From Symbiodinium natans (taxonomy: Eukaryota > Sar > Dinophyceae > Suessiales > Symbiodiniaceae), in the NCBI GenBank assembly GCA_905221605.1, contig CAJNDS010000019.1, positions 102,501 to 152,312 on the forward strand: a DNA stretch of 49,812 bases. The letters run 5' to 3'. How positions within the stretch are numbered: position 1 is the first letter of the stretch; each line of letters begins with the position of its first letter. Positions 11,380-19,890 of this stretch are shown here, in pieces. A program made the position numbers and the translations under genes. A model generated the notes under the pieces. That model worked only from the letters and a program-made list of their open reading frames with translations. It was not told the DNA's origin and searched no databases.

Positions 11380-11942
11380 GGAATTTTGTAGGGATTTCCT
11401 CCGCTGGCCAGGCCACAGAAAATGCACTTCCGCGTACTCCGCGTCCTCCACTAACGCAAGATATGCAAGTGCGACAAAACTTTCTTCCTCCTGATGTATG
11501 CAACTTTAGATACATTCCCCAGCTGTCTTCTGACGTCCTCCATCTGTGCACCCAGTGCCCCATACCTGGACTTTTCACTCCTCTCGAAGTCCTCGAATCT
11601 TGAGCCCATGCTCTGCGGCGTGCTCTATCTTTCGTCCTCTGATCCAAGTATTTCACTGAAGAGCTGGTTGATATCCTTAACGCCTCGAGAGTTTCACGGC
11701 CTCTCCTCATTTCATTACCGATCATCACCGCTCCTTCACTGTCATCAGGATGATGCCGCACCTCTCTCCCCATTGCAATATCATGCGTCTGTTGCAGTTC
11801 CAGCTTAATTCTCCTATCAACTTCTCCCTGAATACTGTCAAGTTTCACTGTTAGACGCATTCACCTCCCCTGATAAATTCCTCACGTGGTCGGCTATCAC
11901 TTCTGAACCCGTCTGACAATTCCTGGCTATCTCAATACCATT
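11380..11942 (-). pseudogene. Coiled-coil-like 3' part of the minus-strand coding chain
   Basis: Reading the minus strand, a segment ending at about 11,836 gives ISAKETAENGIEIARNCQTG and VIADHVRNLSGEV. Then from an ATG at 11860 comes LTVKLDSIQGEVDRRIKLEL and GREVRHHPDDSEGAVMIGNE. After a further frame change near 11,650 follows RFEDFERSEKSRYGALGAQM and EDVRRQLGNVSK. The spacing of hydrophobic and charged residues suggests coiled coil throughout. The long frame 11177-11860 holds only the first 80 or so codons as real coding; the rest is out of frame or runs into telomere-like repeat. No family is recognised. It continues the chain of frames upstream (12037-13918) and is probably the same broken gene. 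Confidence 0.4.
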
Positions 11943-12037
11943 TTCTGCCGTTTCCTTCGCGCTAATGACAACCGGATTTCATCTGCTCTGTCCTCCAGTC
12001 TTACGAATCTCCATTCATCACCATCACGATTCGTCAT
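11927..12037 (-). CDS. Short 36-codon frame in the minus-strand chain, TAATG start
   Basis: An ATG overlaps the TAA stop of the preceding frame in a TAATG pentamer at 12,035-12,039. The frame reads TNRDGDEWRFVRLEDRADE before a TAG at 11927. In the overlapping frame, coding character continues (ISAKETAENG...), so the short frame may be only one side of an indel. No family is recognised. Confidence 0.3.
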   Translation of the reverse strand: MTNRDGDEWRFVRLEDRADEIRLSLARRKRQKMVLR

Positions 12038-12792
12038 TACTCCCCTCTTTGATGGACTCGAGCCCTCAAACTCGATCCCGCGTGTTTGTCACGAGGCGGT
12101 GTACTCATCACAAACTCCTGGGTCTTACTCACGTATTCTCCCTGTCTCTGCCTCATCGGTGTACCAATCGCCGGATCACTCGTTTCGCTCCTCGCCGTTT
12201 CCGGAGTCATACTCCCTGCCGCGTGTACAGAAGGACTCTTCGTGGATTTAGGTCTCTTGGCCTCAGATCCGCCGTCATCATTGCTTGCACCACCGCCCCA
12301 CGCATCCCCTATGTCCCCAGAGCTTTTTCTCCTTCTCGGCATCATCAGTGTCTCTCCAGCTTCTCCACTCGTCGCAGCCGCGCTTGCACGTCCGTAATCA
12401 CCATCATGCATCCCAAATGTTTCGAGATCTCTACTTTCTCTCTCAACCTTTTCCGTGATCCTGTCAAACGGATCTTTGTTTTTTTCTTCACGGTGGCAAA
12501 ACGGATCTTTGTACAACTCCTCACGAATGCGGATCAGGTCAGCATCGGTAATTGATGGTAATTGCACCTGTTTCCTGTAATCTTTCACTGATACAGCGAT
12601 CAACGTCACCACGAACCACGGATTCCCTGACTGTATCTCCGGTCTTTCATGATCCCCCAGTCTTCGCGTGTCACTCCGGTCTCTCGATATCTCTCGATGA
12701 TTCTGATGGTTCGCAACGTTTCCCTTGATGGGGCTGGTGTTCACTCGCACAAGCACTCTGAGGTCCTGACGTACTTGATTTCTCTCCAACAT
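12037..12792 (-). CDS. Hypothetical charged, Ser/Thr-rich protein (third frame of the minus-strand chain)
   Basis: A 251-codon frame with no recognised domain. Residues about 50-60 are hydrophobic (NPWFVVTLIAVSVKDY), too short and charged at the edges to be a sure membrane segment. Residues 80-105 contain a small duplication, YKDPFCHREE and NKDPFDRITE. The middle is Ser/Gly/Asp-rich with a basic SEAKRPKSTKS patch that could serve as a nuclear signal, and the C-terminal third has several S/T-P sites. The ATG lies 52 bases inside the preceding frame; the stop overlaps the next ATG (TAATG). Its first 15 codons cross a copy of the CTCTGAGRTCCTGAC repeat that is out of frame relative to the repeats in the previous ORF. 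That favours a frameshifted relic over a separate gene. Confidence 0.45.
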   Translation of the reverse strand: MLERNQVRQDLRVLVRVNTSPIKGNVANHQNHREISRDRSDTRRLGDHERPEIQSGNPWFVVTLIAVSVKDYRKQVQLPSITDADLIRIREELYKDPFCHREEKNKDPFDRITEKVERESRDLETFGMHDGDYGRASAAATSGEAGETLMMPRRRKSSGDIGDAWGGGASNDDGGSEAKRPKSTKSPSVHAAGSMTPETARSETSDPAIGTPMRQRQGEYVSKTQEFVMSTPPRDKHAGSSLRARVHQRGE

Positions 12793-13328
12793 TTCCGTCC
12801 CGTGCCGAGGAACGCAGTCTGCGCACCTAATAAACCTGTTACTGTTGTTTCGCCAGAACCTTTCATCCCTGGCTGCATCGTAGACACGCCCACACTCTGA
12901 GATCCTGGCACACCTGAACTATTCTCAAGATTGCTCTGAGATCCCGACGCACCTGATGTTTCTCTTATTCCCTCTACTCCCAAGCGTCCTGCACTCACAG
13001 CTGCTCTCTGAGATCCTGACACGCCTGAGGTTTCACCCGAGTCACTCATTTCTCCCGTCTCCACTTTCGCGAAGACACTCTGAGGTCCTGACATACCTGA
13101 GGTTTCTCCAAAACTCTCTATTGGATCGTCATCACGATCCCGCGCAATATCTTCAATCTCTCGCTGTGCTTCTTCCGGGGCCATAGAAGAAAAGGAGTCC
13201 TGGATTGAATCTCCAGTGTCATCAATCACAGTTCCCTGAGAACATCCCGTTTCACCAGCTCCTCCTCGAAATACAGGTCCATCTGCTATCGCACGAGCCA
13301 ACTCAATTCTCCGGTTTTTTTCAGACAT
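12741..13328 (-). CDS. Hypothetical Ser/Gly-rich repeat protein (second frame of the minus-strand chain)
   Basis: A 195-codon frame starting at an ATG that shares its A with the stop of the upstream frame (TGATG). The N-terminal 30 residues are basic and helical (SEKNRRIELARAIADG). Residues about 60-150 hold four imperfect repeats of the type GETSGxSGxQS, each followed by a variable 15-25 residue spacer. The last 20 codons (WREIKYVRTSECLCE) cross a fifth copy of the DNA repeat in the wrong frame, so the true protein probably shifted frame near 12,800. Codon usage is mixed with moderate GC, unlike the telomere-like flanks. No family is recognised; it could be the disordered ORF1-type protein of a retroelement, but no partner polymerase lies nearby. 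Confidence 0.45.
   Translation of the reverse strand: MSEKNRRIELARAIADGPVFRGGAGETGCSQGTVIDDTGDSIQDSFSSMAPEEAQREIEDIARDRDDDPIESFGETSGMSGPQSVFAKVETGEMSDSGETSGVSGSQRAAVSAGRLGVEGIRETSGASGSQSNLENSSGVPGSQSVGVSTMQPGMKGSGETTVTGLLGAQTAFLGTGRKCWREIKYVRTSECLCE
12757..13107 (-). repeat. Five imperfect copies of a coding repeat (CTCTGAGRTCCTGACRCACC)
   Basis: On the plus strand, copies begin near 12,757, 12,893, 12,931, 13,001 and 13,075. Four encode GETSGxSGxQS-like peptides in one minus-strand frame; the copy at 12,757 would encode the same peptide only in a third frame, used by neither overlapping ORF. Confidence 0.7.
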
Positions 13329-13918
13329 CAGTTTTCCCCATGAACCAGCAACTGCTCATCTCTCCCCTCCATTCCCTCAGCAAGGTACTCCAGCGCAGCT
13401 AATCCAGGTGGCGTCCCACTCATTGTCTGCCCTGGTTCCCTATCCGAAGAACCAGAGGAAATAGTTAAACTGCCGGCCCTATTAGCATTGACGTCCGCAA
13501 TAGCTCTTCGATTCCCAAGATCTCTCTCTCCCAGACCCATCCCGAGCAAAACACTCTCCTCACCCCACTGAATATTACGCAGATCGCCAACTACATTTCC
13601 TAAGTTCAATAATGCAGCCAAAGTAGGGTCCGGACCGGAATTTCGCAGTTCACCTGCTTCAGACTCACATGTTTCACCGTCCTCCAAGGCTCTAGTTTCA
13701 TCTCCAAATACATTTCCCAAATGATCTCGTCCATCTCGACGAAGCATGTCATGGGACTCGTCTGCAGCCGGCCCTCGTGATGTATCTTCGTTCTCACCAA
13801 ACAAATCTTCAAACGAACGGTTCATTTCTTCTTTCAGCTGTGCAATTAATCTCTCTCCCACCGGCCGGAGCAACAAGGCTCTTAACCTGTTAGGTGTGTC
13901 AGAATACAGTTCTGCCAA
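13328..13918 (-). CDS. Hypothetical acidic protein heading the minus-strand chain
   Basis: A 196-codon frame starting at an ATG at 13918 (AELYSDTPNRLRALLLRPVG). The first 35 residues look helical and amphipathic (GERLIAQLKEEMNRSFEDLF). The rest is acidic and probably disordered, with duplicated short blocks (DHLGNVFGDE and NLGNVVGDL). The stop overlaps the next ATG as TGATG. Upstream of the start, 13,919-14,120 holds no repeat and no clear promoter; dinoflagellate promoters lack a reliable sequence signature. There is no similarity I recognise. Three further frames follow in the same direction, each one base back, so either a stop-restart polycistron or one gene with repeated single-base losses is possible. 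Confidence 0.45.
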   Translation of the reverse strand: MAELYSDTPNRLRALLLRPVGERLIAQLKEEMNRSFEDLFGENEDTSRGPAADESHDMLRRDGRDHLGNVFGDETRALEDGETCESEAGELRNSGPDPTLAALLNLGNVVGDLRNIQWGEESVLLGMGLGERDLGNRRAIADVNANRAGSLTISSGSSDREPGQTMSGTPPGLAALEYLAEGMEGRDEQLLVHGEN

Positions 13919-14480
13919 ATGAAAACTTGCCCGCTATATGTACCTATCGCCCAGGGCCTCGAGGAAGAAGATGATGTATATGTACAGTTGAATGGTTGCG
14001 TGTTGTCGTCCAGGAAGTTGTTACCCTACCAACGGGTCGCCTAACAGATCAAAAAAGGTCGACAGAAGCCACTTACGGGTCTAGAAACTGCAGGGAATAT
14101 CTCCAGCTCGCGATACTGGAAGGGTGAACTTTCGTGATAACGAGGTATCCTCCGGTCGCCCGTTAGAAAGGTCTACGTGGTATCACAAAGTCCTCTCAAA
14201 CCACACCGAAGCTGCGCACGCCGGTTTCCCATTGATACGTTTCACAGGTGAAGCGGTCCAAGCCACAGGTCAGAAAAGTTGCTGTACAAGCAGGGGCTTT
14301 GCTAAAGGATATTTTGTTTCTAAAGCTCAAAGAGCTCTTTGAGCCCGCACGTGCTGCGATAGTTTCACAGTACGTTGGTATTTCCAATTCTCACACTATA
14401 TTTCGCCTTTCCCATGGGCCAAGCCCGAAATGTCCTACGACACTTCCTGCAAACTGAGCCCCTGCATGCTTGCCCATCGC
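13919..14480. other. Intergenic stretch without recognised features
   Basis: About 560 bp of ordinary composition between two minus-strand coding-like regions. It contains no telomere-like array. Small open frames exist on both strands (for example 14124-14342 plus), but they overlap one another and show no family resemblance. Confidence 0.5.
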
Positions 14481-14597
14481 GCTAAACAAAACATATACAT
14501 CAATAATATAAATACATATACAGACATATACATATATATATATACATACATATATATATACACATATATATATATATATATACACATACATATATAA
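14480..14597. repeat. AT-rich (CATATA)n microsatellite
   Basis: Alternating TA and CATA units over about 115 bp. The YIYIYVYIC-rich peptides on the minus strand are translations of this repeat. Confidence 0.95.
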
Positions 14598-14918
14598 TTT
14601 GCGAGGTTTGGCGTCCGGAGTTGGATTCCCGCGATATTTGCGAGGTTTGGATGCGCTTGCATATTTGCCACAATGATAGCAGGGCACCTCGACTTTCTTC
14701 TTCGGGAGGTGCCTCGGGGGTGGCTGAAGTGTCTCTAGGAACTTGGGGGGTGAAGCATCGCTGCAGCTGAGGCGGCCGACACGTTCTGTCTGCGCCTCAG
14801 CTTGGCAGTCCAGAACCCCAGTATCTAAAGTCAAAAGCTTGAGGCGTGATGTTCCTGGCGTAGAAGTCTCGGCCACACAACAAGAATCCCAAGCTCTGCG
14901 CACGGTCCAATGCCGCAT
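14598..14918 (-). CDS. Possible coding fragment with CYHCGKYASASKPRKYRG
   Basis: A minus-strand frame is open here and reads through VEVPCYHCGK and a direct duplication of a DAKPRK/SASKPRK block with GNPTP between. Beyond 14,597 the frame enters the AT microsatellite and is no longer credible. The upstream part (residues 1-45) may be the continuation of the candidate spliced gene at 14,831-15,770. A CxxC pair is present, but a zinc-binding partner is not. No family is recognised. Confidence 0.25.
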
Positions 14919-15767
14919 GACGCTACATGCCGCCTCTGAAACCTTAGCAATGCTGCATACTCCTGGCCTGGTCCAACTCCCCAGTAGAACTCCTCGTTGT
15001 CCCGTTCGGTCCTAAGTCCCAGAAACCCGGTGGCTGAAAGCATCACGAAGTGCCCTAGAATGAATCCTTCCGCCAGCCGGCAAATCCTGAAGCTACCATC
15101 TAAGATCACCTGCACTTGCTCTGCGCGGGCCACTGCCGCCGAGCGGCAGGTAATGAACGGTGCTGCAAGCCATCCACATGGAACCGAGCAAGTGAACCTC
15201 TGAACCCCTCCAGAGCGCCACAGAAATTCTCTGACGATGGCACACTCTGAAACCCACCTGGCGGCGTCCGAGGCAGGAATCCCACCATTGACCTGAGGCC
15301 AAGGGGGACAAAACATGCAAGTCTGGGAAACGGAGAATCACCAGCCAACTATGAGCCCCCACCCCCCAGGTAAGGATTTCAAAGAATTTTCGCTTTTTTG
15401 TTGGAGCACACGAGAAGATTAAGCTGGTGTTTGTTTCAGGCCAAGGATGCATTTTGGCACGAAGATGTGTTTGCCAATCTGCAGGGTTGAGAGTGGCAGG
15501 AAAATCGGCAATCGGTTCGTTCGAACGGTAGCCTTCGTCAGCAGTGGGAACGTCAACTGCTTCTCCAATCCTGAAGCATGTTGCTTTAGCACACGAGTAG
15601 CACAGAATCCTGAAAACCAGTAGCTGAGAAAGCACGAGAAAATAGCTATGAACCCTTGCAGTCACATGTAGAGTCAAAAGGGGTGTTTTTTTCGGCAGGT
15701 CAGGGGCGAGACGGCAGCAAACACCCCGAAGGTTGTTTATGCAACTGCAACAAGAAATGGCCAGCAC
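14831..15767 (-). CDS. Possible intron-containing minus-strand gene, unidentified
   Basis: The minus strand has two overlapping long frames. In 15093-15767 the first 120 codons look coding, including CFRIGEAVDVPTADEGYRSN and LNPADWQTHLRAKMHPWPET. A third frame (15106-15348) gives ENFCGALEGFRGSLARFHVD and a basic end, followed by CAG|GTGATC, a possible 5' splice site. The frame 14831-15316 gives CRLAEGFILGHFVMLSATGF in its middle. These pieces do not join in one frame, so either introns (dinoflagellate introns can start GT, GC or GA and end AG before a G) or frameshifts are needed. No domain was recognised; the exon edges are guesses. Confidence 0.3.
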
Positions 15768-15930
15768 CAGAAACCTTACGGGCTCAGCAGCACATTAGTG
15801 TGCTCATACGCACTGTGGTGTCAGAAGGCCGGTGTGTCGCGAGAGACGCATCATGTCCTCTCGGATACCCGGTTTTTGGATTCCATGTTTGCACTCGATG
15901 GAAGGAAAGAAATTTGAGAAATCCAGCCCC
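15768..15930. other. Transition region before the poly-C tract
   Basis: Ordinary sequence with an open plus-strand frame (15656-15985) ending in a poly-proline artefact produced by the following poly-C. No feature is recognised. Confidence 0.4.
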
Positions 15931-15937
15931 TCCCCCA

Positions 15938-15977
<40 letters not shown>

Positions 15978-16495
15978 CTAAATAAGAAATCCAGCCCCTC
16001 GATTTTATTCGATTTCTTAAATTTAAAAGAAATCCAGCCCCTCGATTTAGGGAGGGGGGGGGGTGGGGGGAATTTCTTATTTTAGGCCAAAACCCTCCTG
16101 TCCAGGCTGGATTTCTTAATTTGAGAGGGGGGGGGGAATTGGGCTGGACCCCAAATTTAAGAAATCGAGGGGCTGGATTTCTTAAATTTTAAGAAATTGA
16201 GGGGCTGGATTTCTTAAATTTAAGAAATCGAGGGGCTGGATTTCTTAAATTTAAGAAATCGAGGGGCTGGATTTCTTAAATTTAAGAAATCGAGGGGCGG
16301 GATTTCTTTTTTTTTCAGAAATCGAGGGGCTGGATTTCTTATTTAGGGGGGGGGAGGAATTTCTTATTATAGGCCAAATTCAGGCTGGATTTCTTAATTT
16401 GAGGGGGGGGGACTTGGGCTGGACCCCAAATTTAGGAAATCGAGGGTCTGGATTTCTTAAATTTAAGAAATTGAGGGGCTGGTTCTAAAATTGCC
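15931..16495. repeat. Poly-C tract and AT/GC satellite (unit about 36 bp, GAAATCGAGGGGCTGGATTT)
   Basis: A near-pure C run at about 15,939-15,974 leads into copies of AGAAATCCAGCCCCTCGATT and its reverse complement. From 16,150 the unit GAAATCGAGGGGCTGGATTT plus CTTAAATTTAA repeats head to tail at least six times. TTAAATTTAA at the junctions is itself palindromic, so single units can fold back. A longer duplicated block (GGGGGGGG...AATTTCTTATT...AGGCC...) occurs at about 16,050-16,140 and 16,343-16,430. Confidence 0.88.
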
Positions 16496-16524
16496 AATTT
16501 GAGGGGAGCCCCCAATTAAGAACC

Positions 16525-16592
16525 TGGGCGATCAGCCTAATGGATAAGGCGTCGCCTTACTAATTGACACGTTGCCAGTTCGAATCCCATTA
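16525..16592 (+). pseudogene. tRNA-Arg-like relic or tRNA-derived SINE head
   Basis: The string GCCTAATGGATAAGGCGTC (16,535-16,553) is a very good D-arm and A box of the tRNA-Arg type, and AGTTCGAATCCCA (16,577-16,589) is a good T-loop and B box. Spacing between them is normal. The anticodon stem does not pair and the T stem keeps only one or two pairs, so it is not a working tRNA. Internal pol III promoter boxes with a broken fold are typical of tRNA-derived SINEs; no tail or second copy was found in the window. Confidence 0.6.
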
Positions 16593-16725
16593 ATAAAGAA
16601 ATTCGTTAAGAAACCGAGGGTACCCTCAAAAGTGTGGAGGCTATAATTCCGGAAATTGAGTGGGCTTCAGAATTAAGCAACCGAGGGTGCCCTCGCCAAA
16701 ACTTAGAGGTTTCTTATCCAGCGCT
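16593..16725 (+). repeat. Two-copy element AAGAAACCGAGGGTACCCTC / AAGCAACCGAGGGTGCCCTC
   Basis: Directly after the tRNA-like relic, the block AACCGAGGGTRCCCTC occurs at about 16,611 and 16,678 with ATTCCGGAAATTGAG between. GAGGGTACCCTC is a perfect 12-bp palindrome. It could be the body of the SINE, which is inference. Confidence 0.5.
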
Positions 16726-16760
16726 GTCACTGTACTCCTAACCCTACTTACAACTTTAGT

Positions 16761-16896
16761 CTAAGGGTACTTTCATGGTCCCTTAATATGGCCCCTGACC
16801 TTCTTGAAAGGTTTAAAGGGTTCTGAACTATGGACCCTTGGGTGTTGTTGCGGTATTTTGAGGGCCCATACTAGGGACCATGCAACTACCCTTAGA
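16761..16896. repeat. Family D palindrome with CTAAGGGTA terminal inverted repeats
   Basis: Starts CTAAGGGTACTTTCATGGTC and ends GGGACCATGCAACTACCCTT AG; CCCTTAATATGGCCCC faces GGGCCCATACTAGGG. Ends and sub-terminal arms both pair, as in a MITE. Confidence 0.8.
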
Positions 16897-17690
16897 TTTA
16901 GGGTTTAGGGTTTAGACTTAAGGGTTTCGGGTTTTCCCATGAACCCGTAGTAGATCCTGAAGTACCCTTCATGACGGCTCGTCATTTTGTCAGCGCAGAG
17001 TTTCGCGACGAGGTGCCGCGCTAAAGCCGTGCAGGCCCCAAGACACAATGGAACAACAGGGCTTGAGGGGTGTTTAGGGCTTTCAGGGCTTAGGGTGTTG
17101 GGGTTTTAAGGGCTTTAGGGCTTAGGGTGAATTGGGCTCGGATATATTCCCTGCCGGCTTTCCATTCGGAGAGCAGTGCAGTTTGCAGGTGAGACCTTGC
17201 CACGCCAGCCGGAAACTCTAAACCCTTTACTGGGGTGGATTTGGGGCCTGTGAAAATTAAAACTCTGCCAGCTGAGCCCTATATAAACTGCCTTTAGGGT
17301 TTGACCCTCTAAACCCCAAAGCCCTATACCTGCCACTGAAGACCTGGGGAGCCTTTAGGTATGCCTGTCCCTAGGCGAAGCCGGAAAACAAGTGAGGAAC
17401 AACCGGAGAGGTAGAACAGCCCGAGGTTGGAGCATGAGTATGAGTCTGTGTGCGGAGTTAGGGTTTCGGGTTTCAGGTTCAGGCCAGATGTCCCTTAGTG
17501 CTAGTGCGTATAGTAGTTAGGGGGGGGGGTTCTCTTATAGAGCCCCAAGTGCCCTGCGAGATGTCCCCATCGCGAGACACGGCCCGGATTTGCAGGGTGC
17601 TTGGGGCAGCGGCAGGGCAGTAGGGTTTAGGGTTTAGGGTTTAGGGTTTAGGGTTTAGGGTACCGGGCGTAGGGCAGTTTGGGTTTGGAG
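16897..17690. other. Telomere-like spacer region, no gene
   Basis: Contains TTTAGGG runs near 16,900, 17,080-17,130 and 17,620-17,660; nothing else is recognised. Confidence 0.45.
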
Positions 17691-17695
17691 TCCCG

Positions 17696-17815
17696 GCTGG
17701 CATCATGGGGTAGGGGATCAAAAAAAATTTATTTGGGATCAAAAAATAATTTATTTCTAGGCGGATCAAAAAAAACTTATTTGGAATCAAAAAATAATTT
17801 ACTGAAGGCTTCGAA
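17696..17815 (+). repeat. GGATCAAAAAAAATTTATTT tandem repeat, left copy of an inverted pair
   Basis: Four degenerate units of GGATCAAAAAA(A/T)A...TTTATTT. The reverse complement of the same unit occurs at 19,815-19,885, so the two bracket a 2.1 kb low-complexity block in inverted orientation. Confidence 0.8.
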
Positions 17816-18065
17816 GGCTTCTTGCAAGCGAAGCGGAGGCCGTAAACGCTCAGAAATGCAGCAGTTCTGGCCGTTCGCAAGCTCTAAATACCGGCAAAAC
17901 ACAGCATTTATGCAGGAACTACTGAAAATAGCAGCATTTCTGAGTTCCCAGAGAGGCTGCAGATATTGTATATAGCAGCAGTTCTGCGCTTTCAGAAGCT
18001 GGAAATACTGTACACTGCAGCATTTCTGAGTTTGCAGAGGCTGCAAATCAATGCTGGCATCTTGG
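17816..18065 (+). repeat. Degenerate tandem repeat with TGCAGCATTTCTGAGTTTGC core
   Basis: At least five cores of the type GCAGCATTTCTGAG or GCAGTTCTG alternate with AGAGGCTGCAGATATTGTA or AAGCTGGAAATACTGTA segments, roughly every 35-45 bp. Short ORFs on both strands traverse it; none looks real. Confidence 0.65.
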
Positions 18066-18084
18066 CATTAGAAGTTTCCAAAAA

Positions 18085-18690
18085 ATGCGTATACTCTGAA
18101 GCATGTATATTATGGCATAGCATTGTATATTCTTGTATAGTATTGTATGACATTGTATATTCTTGCATATTATTGTATATTATTGTGTACATCTTGTTGA
18201 GTATTATTGTATTGTCGTGTATTTTCTTGTATTTTTGTATAATACTTTATATTGTTGCATATCATTGAATGTTATTGTATATTTTCAAAATTATTGTGTA
18301 TTATTCTCTTTTTGTAGATTACTGTACATTATTGTATATTATTGAGTTTTCTTTGTATGTTACTGCAAATTATTCTATATTGTAGGATATTATTGTATGT
18401 CATTGTATATTATTGTCTATTATTGTATATTATTGTATACTATGTTACATTATTGCATGTCATTGAGTTTTTGTGTTTTTTCTATATTACTGTATATTTT
18501 TGTATATTTTCGAAAATTATTGTATATATTGTTGTGTATTATTGTACATTTTTGTATATTATTGTATATTGTTGTCGATTATTGAATACGATTGTCAATT
18601 ACTGAAAATTGTTGTAAGTTATTCTTGTTTTACGTGTATATTGCTGCATATTCTTGTATATACTTGAAAAGTGTTGTGTTTTTGTGTATT
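18085..18690 (+). repeat. AT-rich TATTATTGTA tandem tract
   Basis: About 600 bp built of ATTGTATATT, ATTATTGTAT and decayed variants. The YIIVYYCILLYI-type peptides in three plus-strand frames are repeat translations and not membrane proteins. Confidence 0.9.
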
Positions 18691-18701
18691 ATTATATTAT
18701 G

Positions 18702-18990
18702 CAAAAAAGTGCTCGCATCATGGGATTGGAAGGATTCATGTGCTTTGAAGCAAGCTTGCCCGGACTAAGAAAACAGCGGGGGGGTTGGGGGGGGCGCAGC
18801 CCCCCCCATTTGCAAACACAACGCTCGCATCATTGGTTTGGAAAGGATATTCATATGCTTTGAAGCAAGCTTGCCCGGCTTTAAAAAACAGCGGGGGGTT
18901 TGAAGGGGGGGCGCAGACCCCCCCCCCCATTTGCAAACACAATGCTCGCATCATGGGTTTGGAAGGGATTCATACGCGTTGAACAAGCTT
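18702..18990 (+). repeat. Two and a half copies of the 115-120 bp G/C-hairpin cassette
   Basis: Units share TGCTTTGAAGCAAGCTTGCC, a GCGGGGGGTT poly-G run, GGGGCGCAGACCCCC and CATTTGCAAACACAATGCTC. The cassette is the same as at 25,287-25,770, about 6.5 kb away. A truncated piece (GTATGCTTTGAAGCAAGCTG) also sits at about 19,408. Confidence 0.88.
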
Positions 18991-19019
18991 GCCCGGCGCC
19001 AAACAAACAATAAATATGT

Positions 19020-19260
19020 ATTGTGTATTATGAATTTTATATATACAAATAGCATTAAATAAATAAAAATATATATATATATATATACTTTCTTACTACG
19101 ATTTTTGATATTTTTTATCATACAAAGGTATACTATACGATATTGTGTTCTATGATACTCTATTCCACTATATAATATCATTGTACTTTGCTTTAATATA
19201 TACACATACATATATCATTTGTTATGTTATGTTTTCCTACAGAACTACATAAATATACCA
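19020..19260. other. AT-rich spacer with (TA)n run
   Basis: AT-rich sequence with a perfect (AT)n run around 19,068-19,088. Open frames here are chance. Confidence 0.5.
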
Positions 19261-19294
19261 TTATGACCAAAAAGCAATAAATAAAAACAAACTC

Positions 19295-19375
19295 TGACCA
19301 CGGGGCCGGGAAACCACGGGACCAGAGGACCGGAGGACCGGAGGACCAGAGGACCACGTGACCAGAGGACCTTAG
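19295..19375 (+). repeat. GGACCAGAGGACCGGAG tandem repeat, 9-10 bp unit
   Basis: Units such as GGACCGGAGGACCAGAG and GGACCACGTGACCAGAG recur head to tail. No coding role is seen. Confidence 0.75.
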
Positions 19376-19495
19376 GAGCACAGCACCAAGCAACCAAAGG
19401 CCAGAATACGTATGCTTTGAAGCAAGCTGGCACGACGTCTTCCTTGCTTTCTTTCTTTTGTGAAATTGCCTTTTTCTGTCTTTCTTGATTCCGGC

Positions 19496-19800
19496 CTTCC
19501 TTTTCCTTTTCCTTTTCCTTTTCCTTTTCCTTTTCCTTTTCCTTTTCCTTTTCCTTTGCCTTTTCCTTTTCCTTTCCTTTCATTCCCTTCCTTCCCTGCT
19601 TCCTTGCTTCCTTGCTTCCTTGCTTCCTTGCTTCCTTGCTTCCTTGCTTCCTTCCTTCCTTCCTTCCTTCCTTCCTTGCTTCCTTCCTTCCTTCCTTCCT
19701 TCCTTCCTTCCTTCCTTCCTTCCTTCCTGTCCTTCCGTCCTTCCGCCCTTCCTTCCCTCCCTCCCTCCTTTTCTCCCTCCCTCCATCCCATTTTCTCTTT
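19496..19800 (+). repeat. Three nested pyrimidine repeats: (TTTTCC)n, (CTTCCTTG)n, (CTTC)n
   Basis: A hexamer run (about 19,497-19,575) passes into an octamer run (about 19,590-19,650) and then a tetramer run (to about 19,735), then decays. The strand is almost pure C/T. ORFs rich in FPFPF, SFLPSFLP or KEGRKEGRK are translations of it. Confidence 0.95.
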
Positions 19801-19814
19801 CTCCGTCGGAAGAA

Positions 19815-19890
19815 AAGAATTTCTTTTTTGATCCTAAAAATTTTTCTTGATCCTAAATAAATTTTTTTTGATCCGCATCCCATCTAGGTG
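19815..19890 (-). repeat. GGATCAAAAAAAATTTATTT repeat, right copy of the inverted pair
   Basis: On the minus strand ATGCGGATCAAAAAAAATTT and two more GGATCAA units follow; this is the inverted partner of 17,696-17,815. Confidence 0.8.

Noticed and set aside
14391-14671. Tyrosine/isoleucine-rich ORFs that look like membrane proteins
   Set aside because: They are translations of a (CATATA)n microsatellite.
15656-15985. 109-codon plus-strand ORF ending in polyproline
   Set aside because: The end is produced by the poly-C run and the rest overlaps the minus-strand coding-like frame.
18085-18690. Overlapping YIIVYYC-rich ORFs in three frames
   Set aside because: Repeat translation of TATTATTGTA; all frames open for compositional reasons.
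19245-19883. 212-codon Lys/Glu/Gly-rich ORF on the minus strand
   Set aside because: It lies over (CTTC)n and (TTTTCC)n repeats; the sequence is low complexity without codon signal.
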